35,271 nucleotides of DNA from JAFMDF01 sp964644655 (lineage in GTDB: Bacteria > Bacteroidota > Bacteroidia > Chitinophagales > Saprospiraceae): contig CAZXYA010000023.1 in assembly GCA_964644655.1 (NCBI GenBank), forward strand, positions 1-35,271, given 5' to 3'. A program made the position numbers and the translations under genes. Position 1 is the stretch's first letter, and every line of letters begins with the position of its first letter. The notes beneath the pieces were generated by a model. The model saw only the letters and a program-made list of their open reading frames with translations. It made no database searches and was not told where the DNA came from. This document shows positions 16,901-25,534 of this stretch, piece by piece.

Positions 16901-19900
16901 GCTAGAGGTAACCCAACGAGTCGCCAAGCAAGGGGCTGGAATACAGAATCTTTTACCTGGGATCATGACTTACGTTTGACCCGAACCTTTGAAAATTTCA
17001 CTTGGCAATATGCCTATCATCCCAATAGCCGATTGCTACAAAAATATACCGAACCGAATGGACTATTTACTACTTTTGATTATAATGGCTATCTACAGTT
17101 AGCCGAGGTAAACCAGTATGATAATAAAGTCATTACGTTCCAAACTTATGACCATAGATTAACGGACGGCAGTAATAAAATCACGACGAGTATTAATCAT
17201 CTGGACGGGGCAGATTTTATAACGGAACAAGAATTTGATGGATTAGGTAGAAAACTCTTGGATAGAAAAGTGGGCTATGGGCATAATGACCAAGACCTCC
17301 TGTTCCAAATCGAATATGATAATATCGGTCGCTTATGGAAAGAATATGAACCTAGTTTTGCAGGGAATACGGGGGCTTATACCCAATATGCCTACGAAGA
17401 ATCGCCGCTTAATCGAGTGGCAAGTATCACTCCACCAGCTCCTCTGGGAACAAGTACCATGACTTACGGCAATGAAAATAATCAATTATTTACCCAAACA
17501 ACCACCAATCCACTTGGACAGATTAACCAAACTTTTACGGATACTAGAGGTCGGTTGTTAAAAAGTGTTAGCGGCAAATCACCCGAATTAGCAACCACGC
17601 TTTACCTGTATGATGATAGAAATAATCCACTAAAAGTGATGCCACATGGTCGAACGGCAAATGATGCGGATTATATCTACAGCTATGTCTATGACGGGCG
17701 AGATAATATCTTAATGAGCAAAATACCCGAAAAAGTAGCTACTGAAATGCGCTATAATCTCAGGGATTTAGTGACCCACCATAAAGACGGCATTCAACCC
17801 ACAGTCCATACCAAATATGATGCTTTTGGGCGAGTGGACCAGACAGGGTTTGTTCCTTCTTTAATCGCCACTAGTTTTTCAGACTTACTGACTGATAATA
17901 CCTATAATACTACAGTAGGAAGTTTGGGTTTTGGGCAATTAGACCAAAGTCAAGTAGCCTTATTGGAGGAAACAGGCAATCCATCTGGTCAATTTATCAC
18001 CACGGATATTACCACTTGGGATATTTATCACCGACCGACCATCACTATTGGTAATCACCCCTTAAATCTCAACACGGCGAATGCCTATCAATTGACCAAT
18101 ACCTATAATAGTTTAGACCAAATCAAAACCAGTCAAGAAACAATTCTAGCAGGCGGTAATACTTGGACTACCTTGATGGAAAGCAATTACGACCATAGCG
18201 CCAGACTATCAGAAGAATATTGCACCGTAGGCGGTCGAAGAGAACAAACCTGTCAAACTACAGAGTACAACCAATGGGATGCCATTGTTGAAAAAATCAT
18301 TGGTGGGGGCTTACAAACCCTTAATTACGATTATTACCCCAATGGTTTTTTAGAAGGGGTCAATGATAATTTTATTCCTGGTGGATTAAGCACGACTAGT
18401 AGCAGCGTGCCAACTAATAATACTGCTGCCGACCTTTATCGAATGAAGCTGACTTATGATGGCATCGGCAATATTACCACTTGGCAATCGCAAAACAGGA
18501 GTTATGCGTTGGAAACGTACAGCTATTCATATGATGGGCTGAATCGAATAAAAACCAATACCGCTAGTTCTAATAATTTTAGTCAAGTTTTTACCTATCG
18601 AGACTTGATTGACAATATGAATACTATTGTTCGGCAAGATTTGGATTTAGTTTCTGGCAGTTGGCAAAAGCAAGTCATTGATAATCTAAGCTTTAGTTAC
18701 CCCAATAGCTTGTCGTCCAGACTACAAGGAGTGGATGACCTATCGAACCATGTTAAAGGCTATCAACCCAATAGCGAAAATTATGTATATGATGGCAATG
18801 GAAACCTCATTTATGACCCACAACAGCAGCTAACGACCACCTATAATTTTATGAATTTATGTGCCTCAATGACCAAATCAACGGGCGCAAAAATGGAGTA
18901 TATCTATGATGCAAGTGGTAAAAAGTGGCAACAAATAGAGTATGATGCAGCAGGAATTGACCAAAAAAGAGCGTATATTGGGGGTATGGAGTTCGTAGGG
19001 AATACCCTCGAACTGGTGCATCATTCAACGGGTTACATTCGCAATAAAAATGCTGCTTCGGATGAAAATTTAATCTTGTCAGGTGACGCAAATGGTAATC
19101 AGGAAGCTAAAATCATTAGCAGTACAGAAACGGTAAATACTGCCTCGGATTTAGTCTATAAGGCATCTGAAAGCATTACTTTAAAAGCAGGATTTGAAGC
19201 CAAGGCGGGAAACGATTTATACTTAAGCATAGCGCCCCTAAATCTGACACCAGACTATGAATGGCAATACAAAATCGCTGACCACTTAGGTAATATGAGG
19301 GTATTGTTTGCGGATAAGGACGGTGATGGCTTGATTCGGCAGAGTGCTGATGCAACTTCTAACGAAGTATTGGGGTTTTATAATTATAGTGCGTTCGGGT
19401 TGGAATTAGGAGGTAGTCACTTAAATAGCAGCAACAATTTAAACAGATATACTTATAATAATAAGGAGACAATTGGGTTTAGTGGGTATCAGGATTATGG
19501 GTGGCGGATGTTTGATAGGAGTGTGGGGCGGTTTTGTGGGGTGGACCCTTTAGCAGAATCAATGTCATCTTGGTCACCTTATAATTATACTTTTAACAAT
19601 CCCATTTTATTTATAGATTCTGATGGAAGAGTTCCTTCCATATATTATGATCCAGGAGATAGGCTAACAGGAAAACAAGTACGAAATTATTTTCATTCTG
19701 ATTCAAAGGCATCTAGTTTTTCCATTTCTATCTATTCAAATCAACCTGTTCCTGGCACTAATGAAAATTTTGAAGGTACACAATTTGGACACTCTTTTGT
19801 GGGTATAACTGTTCAATATGAAGATAATAGCAGTAAAACATTGTATGCTGGTCTATACGCTGAAGATACTGTTAACCCTTTACTGGACAAATTTGATGGA

Positions 19901-20284
19901 GCAGGATTTATTCAGGATGATTCTAATACAAAAGCAACTAGTTCTTTAGATAAAGATATATCAGAAGACAATTTTGGTACAGTATTAGAATTTATTGCTG
20001 CAAACTCGGATAATGTTACATATGATTTAAATTCATACAATTGTGCTGATTTCGCAAAGATGTGTTTTAATATGGCAGGAGGGAATCCAGTAAGATCTAA
20101 AAAACGGGAAATCAAAGGAAATCATTTAGCCGTTGGTGAGTACGACTTCGGAAAAATGTCAATGCCTGGTCAATTAGGAGAAGATATTGGAAAAGCAGGT
20201 GGTACTGTAACAAATAAGCCTTTTGTTCCTGGAGGAGGAAACGGTGAAGATACTAAAAGTTCTAGTAGCAGTTTTAAAAACTAA
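13979..20284 (+). CDS. secreted RHS/YD-repeat protein with variable toxin-like C-terminal tip
   Basis: A 2101-aa polymorphic RHS protein. Residues 1-21 are a signal peptide. The N-terminal part is Bacteroidota-type (SPDSYGLGKYYDLPVDKSNG, YHAAGLRV, VGLGWSLSGIP). YD-type repeats occupy about 950-1690. An inserted beta unit (ITLKAGFEAKAGNDLYL) precedes the RHS core: ADHLGNMR (His1769), YGWRMFDRSVGRFCGVDPLA (Asp1856), and SPYNYTFNNPILFIDSDGR ending at Arg1884. After this boundary base composition falls to about 27% G+C and the tip (1885-2101) is unrelated to the repeats. It holds GHSFVGITV (His1938) and later YNCADFAKMCF (Cys2022), the His-before-Cys order of permuted papain/NlpC-like folds (LRAT/PPPDE type). 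I infer a cysteine hydrolase or acyltransferase toxin. The gene is followed 9 bp later by a lipoprotein, the probable immunity gene. Confidence 0.88.
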   Translation: MKQQLALLITLCLFVIGVHGQPNDEFNNIPSPDSYGLGKYYDLPVDKSNGLQSVGIPLTSVEIGGLSVPLNLSYHAAGLRVAEVSSNVGLGWSLSGIPMITRSIRMIPDDNHSLPAELKNYGYMTVGATYGQEYADTEFYTFTQRFNAANEDPLVFGDNEPDVYTVTLLGGQTFRFTLDGTGKPVSIPRNNVLIDFDSNSGVMLITDEYGNKYTFDQFELTTYAPSSDIFNTISTWYPSSVTTFDNAYSINFSYEDNTLQYAAKLSEQLSYIDTRNGTNFAIQDFYNSRTNCGSTTTNCVFGYPAAIHRYIGKNLTEISTSDNRFRVTFVNDFQRDDVFGDYTNAGIAKPKTFSKIQIWDRGAVSEEILFNRAYFIANNSIDFSLGTHVEDAAKRRLKLNSLTCIDKRTNKEKQHLFEYYTGDIPHTADPDHDNWGFFNNAGNAGQSVNENGTPLNAPDPLDYFDSQTVQTNTGTLTFSNPNIDKSSSLAGTRSTVLKSITYPTGGKTEFDYELNQFRSIEKDFEETDRVFMVANECDALNCNCTFFPSNTVDFEPVQIENFFEFFKSDIQIDASSNLTFSAQPPACFQAPAFTLSIFTPTGQLYKSFSANFDVQTTVTGKLFELFDISPAEENAFTAGTYLFRLEAFNAEIEVLIDNYILTETETVIAGPGLRIKKIDYLTNDVSLPTSKSYTYNDGGSTSGYLFATPKKSVYSQISFNGSERKEITLYSDSYVPLSNFEKGFGFYTKVTEHYLNGAYSISEYERDEDDLKSIHFDFPIALPYNSSLVNKKPIKEELFTNTNIAKQTTIIENEVNQSSLIEGVRFYRWRIRNAYYDGLEFRNDVLFVRYPIITSNVRLKSQSMTLDGVNTQNTLKYRADNAHLLPIETIINHSDNTVERLTTQYAHDVEQADLLTHNLVHIPLETNRYLDATRTNGQKTNFSLFGGFPRPQTIQSYNWQTNLWETEITFLSYDARGNPTSRQARGWNTESFTWDHDLRLTRTFENFTWQYAYHPNSRLLQKYTEPNGLFTTFDYNGYLQLAEVNQYDNKVITFQTYDHRLTDGSNKITTSINHLDGADFITEQEFDGLGRKLLDRKVGYGHNDQDLLFQIEYDNIGRLWKEYEPSFAGNTGAYTQYAYEESPLNRVASITPPAPLGTSTMTYGNENNQLFTQTTTNPLGQINQTFTDTRGRLLKSVSGKSPELATTLYLYDDRNNPLKVMPHGRTANDADYIYSYVYDGRDNILMSKIPEKVATEMRYNLRDLVTHHKDGIQPTVHTKYDAFGRVDQTGFVPSLIATSFSDLLTDNTYNTTVGSLGFGQLDQSQVALLEETGNPSGQFITTDITTWDIYHRPTITIGNHPLNLNTANAYQLTNTYNSLDQIKTSQETILAGGNTWTTLMESNYDHSARLSEEYCTVGGRREQTCQTTEYNQWDAIVEKIIGGGLQTLNYDYYPNGFLEGVNDNFIPGGLSTTSSSVPTNNTAADLYRMKLTYDGIGNITTWQSQNRSYALETYSYSYDGLNRIKTNTASSNNFSQVFTYRDLIDNMNTIVRQDLDLVSGSWQKQVIDNLSFSYPNSLSSRLQGVDDLSNHVKGYQPNSENYVYDGNGNLIYDPQQQLTTTYNFMNLCASMTKSTGAKMEYIYDASGKKWQQIEYDAAGIDQKRAYIGGMEFVGNTLELVHHSTGYIRNKNAASDENLILSGDANGNQEAKIISSTETVNTASDLVYKASESITLKAGFEAKAGNDLYLSIAPLNLTPDYEWQYKIADHLGNMRVLFADKDGDGLIRQSADATSNEVLGFYNYSAFGLELGGSHLNSSNNLNRYTYNNKETIGFSGYQDYGWRMFDRSVGRFCGVDPLAESMSSWSPYNYTFNNPILFIDSDGRVPSIYYDPGDRLTGKQVRNYFHSDSKASSFSISIYSNQPVPGTNENFEGTQFGHSFVGITVQYEDNSSKTLYAGLYAEDTVNPLLDKFDGAGFIQDDSNTKATSSLDKDISEDNFGTVLEFIAANSDNVTYDLNSYNCADFAKMCFNMAGGNPVRSKKREIKGNHLAVGEYDFGKMSMPGQLGEDIGKAGGTVTNKPFVPGGGNGEDTKSSSSSFKN

Positions 20285-20293
20285 ATAAAAATT

Positions 20294-20743
20294 ATGAAAA
20301 CTTTATTTTTTGCATGCTTATTTTTAATAAGCTGTAATTCAGTAGATTCAAAGAAAATGGATTCAGAAGAAGAAAATTTAACAGTTCTTAATGATTATGT
20401 TAATGAAGTTTTTTATAAACGAGAGACGCAAGAATTGATAAGAAAATTCTATCTTAATTCAGAGAAAATTCTTGCAAATGAAAAATATATACTATTAATC
20501 AATAATTTTAATAAAAAAATTAAGTTGGCTAAGAATAGCGATTCATTTAAAATAAGAAATTATTATCAAATTAACGAAGATGAAAATAGTTTTTCTTTTG
20601 AAGAAAAGAACTATAACAATATCTTTTTTTTCAACCTAAAAAATGAATTAGACGAAGAAGAGATATTGCCCATTTTAATTAAAGATGGCAAAATTCAATC
20701 GTTTACTCCTATAAAAAAAGGAGACAAAACTCAATGGTGGTAA
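20294..20743 (+). CDS. small lipoprotein, candidate immunity protein for the RHS tip
   Basis: A 149-aa protein with lipoprotein signal MKTLFFACLFLISCNS; Cys14 is the lipidation site. The mature part is charged and Lys/Asn/Glu-rich with no family I recognise, ending in KKGDKTQWW. It starts 9 bp after the RHS stop, in the position normally held by the immunity gene of an RHS tip. Its base composition is extremely AT-rich, lower in G+C even than the tip and far below the RHS body, consistent with tip and immunity having arrived together. Membrane anchoring would fit protection against a toxin acting in the periplasm. Immunity function is inferred from position. Confidence 0.6.
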   Translation: MKTLFFACLFLISCNSVDSKKMDSEEENLTVLNDYVNEVFYKRETQELIRKFYLNSEKILANEKYILLINNFNKKIKLAKNSDSFKIRNYYQINEDENSFSFEEKNYNNIFFFNLKNELDEEEILPILIKDGKIQSFTPIKKGDKTQWW

Positions 20744-20778
20744 ATACTGTATTGTCCAGCTATGGATTTACATTTTCT

Positions 20779-20822
20779 CAATAGTCATTTACAAATTCTG
20801 TGAATGACTATTGTCAATTTTT
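20779..20822 (+). terminator. intrinsic terminator of the RHS operon
   Basis: caatagtcatt (20779-20789) pairs with aatgactattg (20803-20813), with aca/tgt extending the stem, and a T-rich tract follows to 20822. It lies 36 bp after the lipoprotein stop. Confidence 0.75.
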
Positions 20823-20894
20823 GATGGAAAAGACAACCAATATAATGGTAAAAAGAAGACAATTAAGAGGAAGTCCTGCAGTAATATTAAACAG

Positions 20895-20970
20895 CAAAAG
20901 ACTGCTGAGAATATTACTTTACAAACAGAATTTGAAGCCAAAATAGGGAATGATTTACATTTGATTCTTG
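20895..20970 (+). pseudogene. RHS fragment 1 (decayed copy of the pre-core segment)
   Basis: Reads KTAENITLQTEFEAKIGNDLHL, matching KASESITLKAGFEAKAGNDLYL of the intact RHS protein (nucleotides 19163-19222); the run atttgaagccaa is identical. It has no start of its own and loses similarity at about 20970. The motif also occurs in other Bacteroidota surface proteins, so alone it would not prove an RHS origin; fragment 2 downstream supports it. Confidence 0.65.
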
Positions 20971-21072
20971 AACTAGTAACGACTACACACTCAATTTTTA
21001 TTTTTGTATCTAACGACACGATAAACTACTTTTTAATACCTCTCAAAATATTACTCATCAAAAAAATCACTA

Positions 21073-21744
21073 ATGAAACTAAAAGATATTCCATTTTATA
21101 CTTTTCTTTTTTTACCAGTACTACTAACAGGACAATTTGAAGCTCCTTATACTTTTTTTAAAAAAAGCGGAGATACGTTGCATTCAGAGCAGCTTTCTGT
21201 CACATTAACGCCCCAAAAAAAGGTAAGTGGATTCAAAGTTGGAGATACAATAATTGGGATTCAGGACTTGGCTGCTTTTTCATTCAAAGAGGATTACTAT
21301 GGAGTTGAAAAGGATAAAAAAGGCAATTTAAATCTACTGAAAAGATATTGGGAAGGAAAAGAAATACAGTTATTCTATAAAAATACAATAGAAGCGGTTT
21401 CCCTTAATAGCGTAGAAACAACATCTAAGAAACGGTTGTATTACCGCAAGGGAACAACAGGTAGTATAAGACCTTTAAAGTATGAAAATGTAAAAATAGA
21501 TTTTGGGATATGGGTGAATAAGAAAAATACAACACCTTTTGACAAGATTGAAAGAATTAGGAAACTTCGAAAATTAAATAACTGGTTAATTATTGGCTCA
21601 ACGGCTTATAATATTTTTCAACTCAGTAGAAACATAACATTAACACCTTGGATGGCTGTACCTCCTGTACTATTGAGTTTTACACTCATTGCTAATAATA
21701 AAGAAAAAGAGTTATTGGAGCGCACGATTAAAGAAATGTACTAA
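21073..21744 (+). CDS. exported protein of unknown function inside the RHS remnant
   Basis: A 223-aa protein I do not recognise. Residues 1-20 (MKLKDIPFYTFLFLPVLLTG) are a signal peptide. The middle is mixed beta-strand sequence (HSEQLSVTLTPQKKVSGF, ALAAFS-like and RLYYRKGTTG segments). The carboxy third has two hydrophobic stretches, WLIIGSTAYNIFQL (about 176-189) and WMAVPPVLLSFTLIA (about 197-211), which would anchor it in a membrane. It is flanked by two decayed RHS core pieces, which suggests it entered with, or survives from, a displaced tip/immunity module. Alternatively it is an unrelated insertion. Confidence 0.6.
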   Translation: MKLKDIPFYTFLFLPVLLTGQFEAPYTFFKKSGDTLHSEQLSVTLTPQKKVSGFKVGDTIIGIQDLAAFSFKEDYYGVEKDKKGNLNLLKRYWEGKEIQLFYKNTIEAVSLNSVETTSKKRLYYRKGTTGSIRPLKYENVKIDFGIWVNKKNTTPFDKIERIRKLRKLNNWLIIGSTAYNIFQLSRNITLTPWMAVPPVLLSFTLIANNKEKELLERTIKEMY

Positions 21745-21875
21745 GTAGTTAGTCAAGGCAATCCTGTCGGATAATTTGATGGCTTTTAAAGCTGTTGTTA
21801 GGGCAGAATAGGAAGTATTAAATCCTAAATCAATCAAAATGAAAATTAAAAATTTATAAGTGACTTTCATCTCTG

Positions 21876-21960
21876 AATCGCTGACCATTTAGGAAATACT
21901 AGACTTTTATACGACTACTATACCAACCATTTAAACTTAAAACAATTTTTTTATTATTTA
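21876..21960 (+). pseudogene. RHS fragment 2 (decayed core 'ADHLGN' segment)
   Basis: aatcgctgaccatttaggaaata (21876-21898) matches 21 of 23 bases of the intact RHS gene at 19273-19295. It reads IADHLGNTRLLYDYYTNHL then decays to a stop near 21961; an in-frame TGA directly precedes it. In the intact gene fragments 1 and 2 are about 50 bp apart; here they are about 900 bp apart. Confidence 0.7.
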
Positions 21961-21995
21961 TGATGAATTTAGCAAGATGCTATTGCTACTTTCTG

Positions 21996-22003
21996 TATTT
22001 TTG
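21996..22003 (+). promoter_or_regulatory. -7 promoter element of the helicase gene
   Basis: TATTTTTG is a full match to TAnnTTTG, 20 bp before the helicase ATG. No clear TTG lies at the proper distance upstream, so confidence is limited. Confidence 0.35.
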
Positions 22004-22022
22004 CTTTCTATAAAAGAAAGCT

Positions 22023-24287
22023 ATGCAAGATTATTTAAACGAGCTAAACGACGTACAACGAGCCGCAGTCACCACTATAAATGGACCGGTACTAGTAGTG
22101 GCAGGTCCAGGGTCGGGCAAGACCAGAGTATTGACTTACCGTATTGCCAATATTATTGAGAATGGGGTGCCACCTTGGGAAATTCTCGCTTTAACATTTA
22201 CCAATAAATCGGCTAGAGAAATGAAAGATCGGATTGCCAAAGTAGTGGGCAGTCGAGCGAATAGCGTTTGGGCGGGCACGTTTCACTCCATTTTTGCCCG
22301 TATTCTACGAGTAGAAGCAGAAAAAATTGGCTATCCTTCTAATTTTACAATTTATGATACACAGGATTCTAAAAGTGTGATTAGCTCGATTATCAAGGAA
22401 TTAAATTTGAGTAGAGATCGCTATAATGTGAATGCCATTGCTTCTCGAATATCTTCTGCTAAAAGTAGTTTGATTCCACCCAAATTATATGGGCAAATGA
22501 AGGAATTACTGATGCAAGATAGTGTGAATAAACGACCTCGAATTCATGAAGTGTACACCAAATACATGGCACGTTGCAAACGAGCGGGGGCGATGGATTT
22601 TGATGATTTATTATTTCAATTATATTACCTCTTACATAAAAATCCAGAGGATGTTTTAGATAAATATCGAAAGCGTTTTAAGTATTTATTAGTCGATGAG
22701 TTTCAGGATACCAACTATTTGCAATATGCGATTATCAAAAAATTATGCAAGTACGAAGGAAGTGGAAATAATATCTGTGTAGTAGGAGATGATGCTCAAA
22801 GTATTTATGCTTTTAGAGGGGCAACTGTTGATAATATTCTAGATTTTGAAAAAGATTTTAAAGGGCTTAAGACTTTTAAATTAGAACAAAATTATCGCTC
22901 TACCACACATATAGTACAAGCGGCAAATTCCGTTATTGGTTATAATAAAAAACAGATTAAGAAAAAGATTTGGTCGCATAAAGGAGATGGGACAAAGATA
23001 CGAGTCATTAAAGCAGTATCTGATTCGGAGGAAGGCAAACGAATTGCAGATAGCATTATCGAACAAAAAACGAGGAAACATTTAAGTAATAGCGATATTG
23101 CCATTTTATATCGAACCAATGCCCAATCGAGAATTTTTGAAGAATATTTACGGCGTTATAATATTCCTTATAAGGTGTTTGGAGGTACTTCTTTTTACCA
23201 AAGAAAAGAGGTGAAAGATTTAATTGGCTATTTGCGATTAGCGGTTAATCCACAAGATGAAGAAGCTTTAAAACGAGTCATTAATTACCCTAAAAGGGGT
23301 ATCGGAAGTACAACTATTGCAAAGGTTAGTGCCAAAGCAGGTGAAAATGAAGTCAATATGTGGGAAGCAATAGACTACGTGGAATTACCTGCTGGAACGA
23401 TGAAAAAACTCAAGTCGTTCAAGGCAATGATTGGCGCTTTTATCCAAAGAGCTAAAACGGTTGATGCTTATGATTTAGCAGCTTATGCGGCTCGACAATC
23501 GGGTTTGATTGCTACTCTAAAGGCGGATACTTCCGTAGAAGGTTTAAGTCGTTTGGAAAACGTTACTTCTTTATTGGACGGAATTAAAGAATTTGTAGAA
23601 AATGATGAAGTGGAAGAAGGCATAGAATTGACCAATGATAAATCTCTAGCTAGTTATATTCAGAATATTGCGCTACATACCAATCAAGATGAGGACGACG
23701 AAGGGAATCATATTACCTTAATGTCTACGCACTCTGCTAAAGGCTTAGAATTTAAATCGGTGTTTGTAGTAGGTCTAGAAGAAAATCTATTCCCTTCTTT
23801 TATGGCGATGAAAACGATGCAAGGTATTGAGGAAGAGCGGCGTTTGTTTTATGTAGCAATTACTCGAGCAGAAGAGATACTGACTTTGTCTTTTGCAACT
23901 AGTCGATACCGACATGGGAAGCACAGCAATAATTCCCCCAGTCGATTCCTAAATGAAATTCCATTAGAAAATATGGATAGTAGTTTTAGTTTGGCAAAAC
24001 CAAAAACGGGAACGGCTGTTCGTCCACAACGTGCTGGGGTTGCAGGAAACTTCAAAAAAGCTAGAACCCGAGCTAAGTTATCCATTAATGTAGCGGATTT
24101 TAAACCAAGCCCAAGTAATGCCATTCAGGAAGGGCAAAAAGTATTACACTTAAAATTTGGAGAAGGCGTAGTAGAACAGGTAGATGGGCGGAATGATAAA
24201 AAAGTAGCGACTATTAATTTCCCACAAATTGATAATCCAAAACGTCGGTTGATGTTGAAATTTGCTAAATTGCAGATTATGGAATAG
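22023..24287 (+). CDS. uvrD: UvrD/PcrA-type ATP-dependent DNA helicase
   Basis: Superfamily 1A 3'-5' helicase, 754 aa, used in nucleotide excision repair and in removing proteins or RNA polymerase from DNA. Q-motif LNDVQRAAV lies at 8-16, Walker A AGPGSGKT at 27-34, motif II VDEFQDTN with Asp225/Glu226, motif III GDDAQSIYAFRGA, motif IV QNYRST, motif V MSTHSAKGLEF and motif VI RRLFYVAITRAEE. The tail (about 700-754, GQKVLHLKFGEGVVEQVDGR) is the PcrA/UvrD Tudor-like domain that contacts RNA polymerase in homologues. Named uvrD by convention; pcrA would be equally valid. Confidence 0.95.
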   Translation: MQDYLNELNDVQRAAVTTINGPVLVVAGPGSGKTRVLTYRIANIIENGVPPWEILALTFTNKSAREMKDRIAKVVGSRANSVWAGTFHSIFARILRVEAEKIGYPSNFTIYDTQDSKSVISSIIKELNLSRDRYNVNAIASRISSAKSSLIPPKLYGQMKELLMQDSVNKRPRIHEVYTKYMARCKRAGAMDFDDLLFQLYYLLHKNPEDVLDKYRKRFKYLLVDEFQDTNYLQYAIIKKLCKYEGSGNNICVVGDDAQSIYAFRGATVDNILDFEKDFKGLKTFKLEQNYRSTTHIVQAANSVIGYNKKQIKKKIWSHKGDGTKIRVIKAVSDSEEGKRIADSIIEQKTRKHLSNSDIAILYRTNAQSRIFEEYLRRYNIPYKVFGGTSFYQRKEVKDLIGYLRLAVNPQDEEALKRVINYPKRGIGSTTIAKVSAKAGENEVNMWEAIDYVELPAGTMKKLKSFKAMIGAFIQRAKTVDAYDLAAYAARQSGLIATLKADTSVEGLSRLENVTSLLDGIKEFVENDEVEEGIELTNDKSLASYIQNIALHTNQDEDDEGNHITLMSTHSAKGLEFKSVFVVGLEENLFPSFMAMKTMQGIEEERRLFYVAITRAEEILTLSFATSRYRHGKHSNNSPSRFLNEIPLENMDSSFSLAKPKTGTAVRPQRAGVAGNFKKARTRAKLSINVADFKPSPSNAIQEGQKVLHLKFGEGVVEQVDGRNDKKVATINFPQIDNPKRRLMLKFAKLQIME

Positions 24288-24346
24288 ACTGTTCATGCTC
24301 ACTTAAATCCGTGTATCCTACACTATTAGCTGTGTATTTCGGCTTA

Positions 24347-24670
24347 CTACATATTACAATTACAATTTTCTAAACATTCGATAATCAAAGAAATATCTCG
24401 TTCTTTTAAGGAATATAACATTTTTCGACCTTCTCTTTTTACAGATAGCAGTCCTTTAAAACGCATATTTTGTAAATGATGAGAAGTTAGCGATTGCTCA
24501 CTATCCAACATATTACAAATCTCTGTTACGGTTAAATAAGGATGTTGCTCTAATAAATGAACAATACCTAATCGAGTAGGATGACCAATTGTCTTTAGAA
24601 TAAAGGCAATTCTGGTTAGCTTTTCCGCTAATTCACTATTAATCGCTTCCTTTTCTTGAATCTTATCCAT
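24347..24670 (-). CDS. ArsR-family winged-helix repressor
   Basis: A 107-aa dimeric winged-helix regulator. Residues 20-46 carry the family helix IAFILKTIGHPTRLGIVHLL, and the DNA-reading helices are VTEICNMLDSEQSLTSHHLQNMRFKGL followed by wing VKREGRKMLYSL. Cysteines are at 52 and in the tail ECLENCNCNM (99, 103, 105). The canonical ELCVCDL site is not present; the clustered tail cysteines could form a metal or redox sensor, but this is inference. It converges on uvrD, 59 bp apart, and is followed upstream on the same strand by a GbsR-like gene. No obvious transporter target is adjacent. Confidence 0.88.
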   Translation of the reverse strand: MDKIQEKEAINSELAEKLTRIAFILKTIGHPTRLGIVHLLEQHPYLTVTEICNMLDSEQSLTSHHLQNMRFKGLLSVKREGRKMLYSLKERDISLIIECLENCNCNM

Positions 24671-24761
24671 ATCTGCTATTTTAAATTACCTTATTAAGAA
24701 TGATGAACTGTTAAATAATGATAGAATTGAAAAATAGGACATTATCATTTATCGTTAAAAT

Positions 24762-25286
24762 TCACCTAATCATTTTCATAAAAGTTCCAACAAACCAATT
24801 GGAATCTGCATTAATTAATCGGTCTAAGGTAGAATCTACTTTAGTAGAATATAATTGTAAATCTTTAATGATTTTAGCAAATTCTTCTGCGTCTTTATCC
24901 GAAGGGTCAATGTCTCCAACATCGTTTAATAACCTTAAAATAGGTTCTAATTCTTTCTTTTTTCGTTGGATAATAATTCGCTTAACCACTTCCCACATAT
25001 CCTTTTCTGCAATGAAAAATTCTTTTCGCTGCCCTGGAATTAATTCTTTATGAACCAAGCCCCAATCAATTAATGCCCTGATATTCATGTTAGCATTACC
25101 TACAGATATTTGTAATTCTTCTTTAATTTCCATAGCACTCAAAGGTCTTGATGCAACCAATAAGAGTGCATGAATCTGTGCCATAGTTCGATTGATGCCC
25201 CAATTCGATCCGATAGAGCCCCATGATTGAACAAATTTATCTTTTTTTTCCTGTGCTGTCATTTTTTGTATTTCTACGTTTATCAC
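24762..25286 (-). CDS. GbsR/MarR-like transcriptional regulator
   Basis: A 174-aa winged-helix regulator. Residues 17-60 (FVQSWGSIGSNWGINRTMAQ, LLLVASRPLSAMEIKEEL) match the GbsR-type amino terminus; recognition helix and wing are QISVGNANMNIRALIDWGLVHKELIPGQRKEFF (about 61-93). The remaining residues form long helices used for dimerisation (RIIIQRKKKELEPILRLLND, then STKVDSTLDRLINADSNWF). Members sense choline-type osmolytes in Bacillus, but ligands in Bacteroidota are unknown. It lies 91 bp upstream of the ArsR gene on the same strand, so they may be co-transcribed. Confidence 0.85.
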   Translation of the reverse strand: MINVEIQKMTAQEKKDKFVQSWGSIGSNWGINRTMAQIHALLLVASRPLSAMEIKEELQISVGNANMNIRALIDWGLVHKELIPGQRKEFFIAEKDMWEVVKRIIIQRKKKELEPILRLLNDVGDIDPSDKDAEEFAKIIKDLQLYSTKVDSTLDRLINADSNWFVGTFMKMIR

Positions 25287-25534
25287 TATTTGAATTTAGT
25301 TTTGGCTATACCTATTTAAATTCACACGATACAATTTAATACGCTTAATATATCTTAATTATTACAAAGAAACAAAAATACAGGAAGTAAAAGGAAAATT
25401 CAGTAAATGAATTGTTCGTTTATTGTAAAAAACAGTTCTTGTAATAGATTAGTTTAAGTTTTAAGGTAATGAATGAAATAAGATTGATGAGATAAAGAGG
25501 TTATTAGAAAATTAATGAATTTTATCATTAATAA

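Noticed and set aside
20811..21140. 109-aa open frame after the RHS operon as a real gene
   Set aside because: Its only recognisable part is the decayed RHS fragment, and its end overlaps the start of the 223-aa gene; better described as a remnant.
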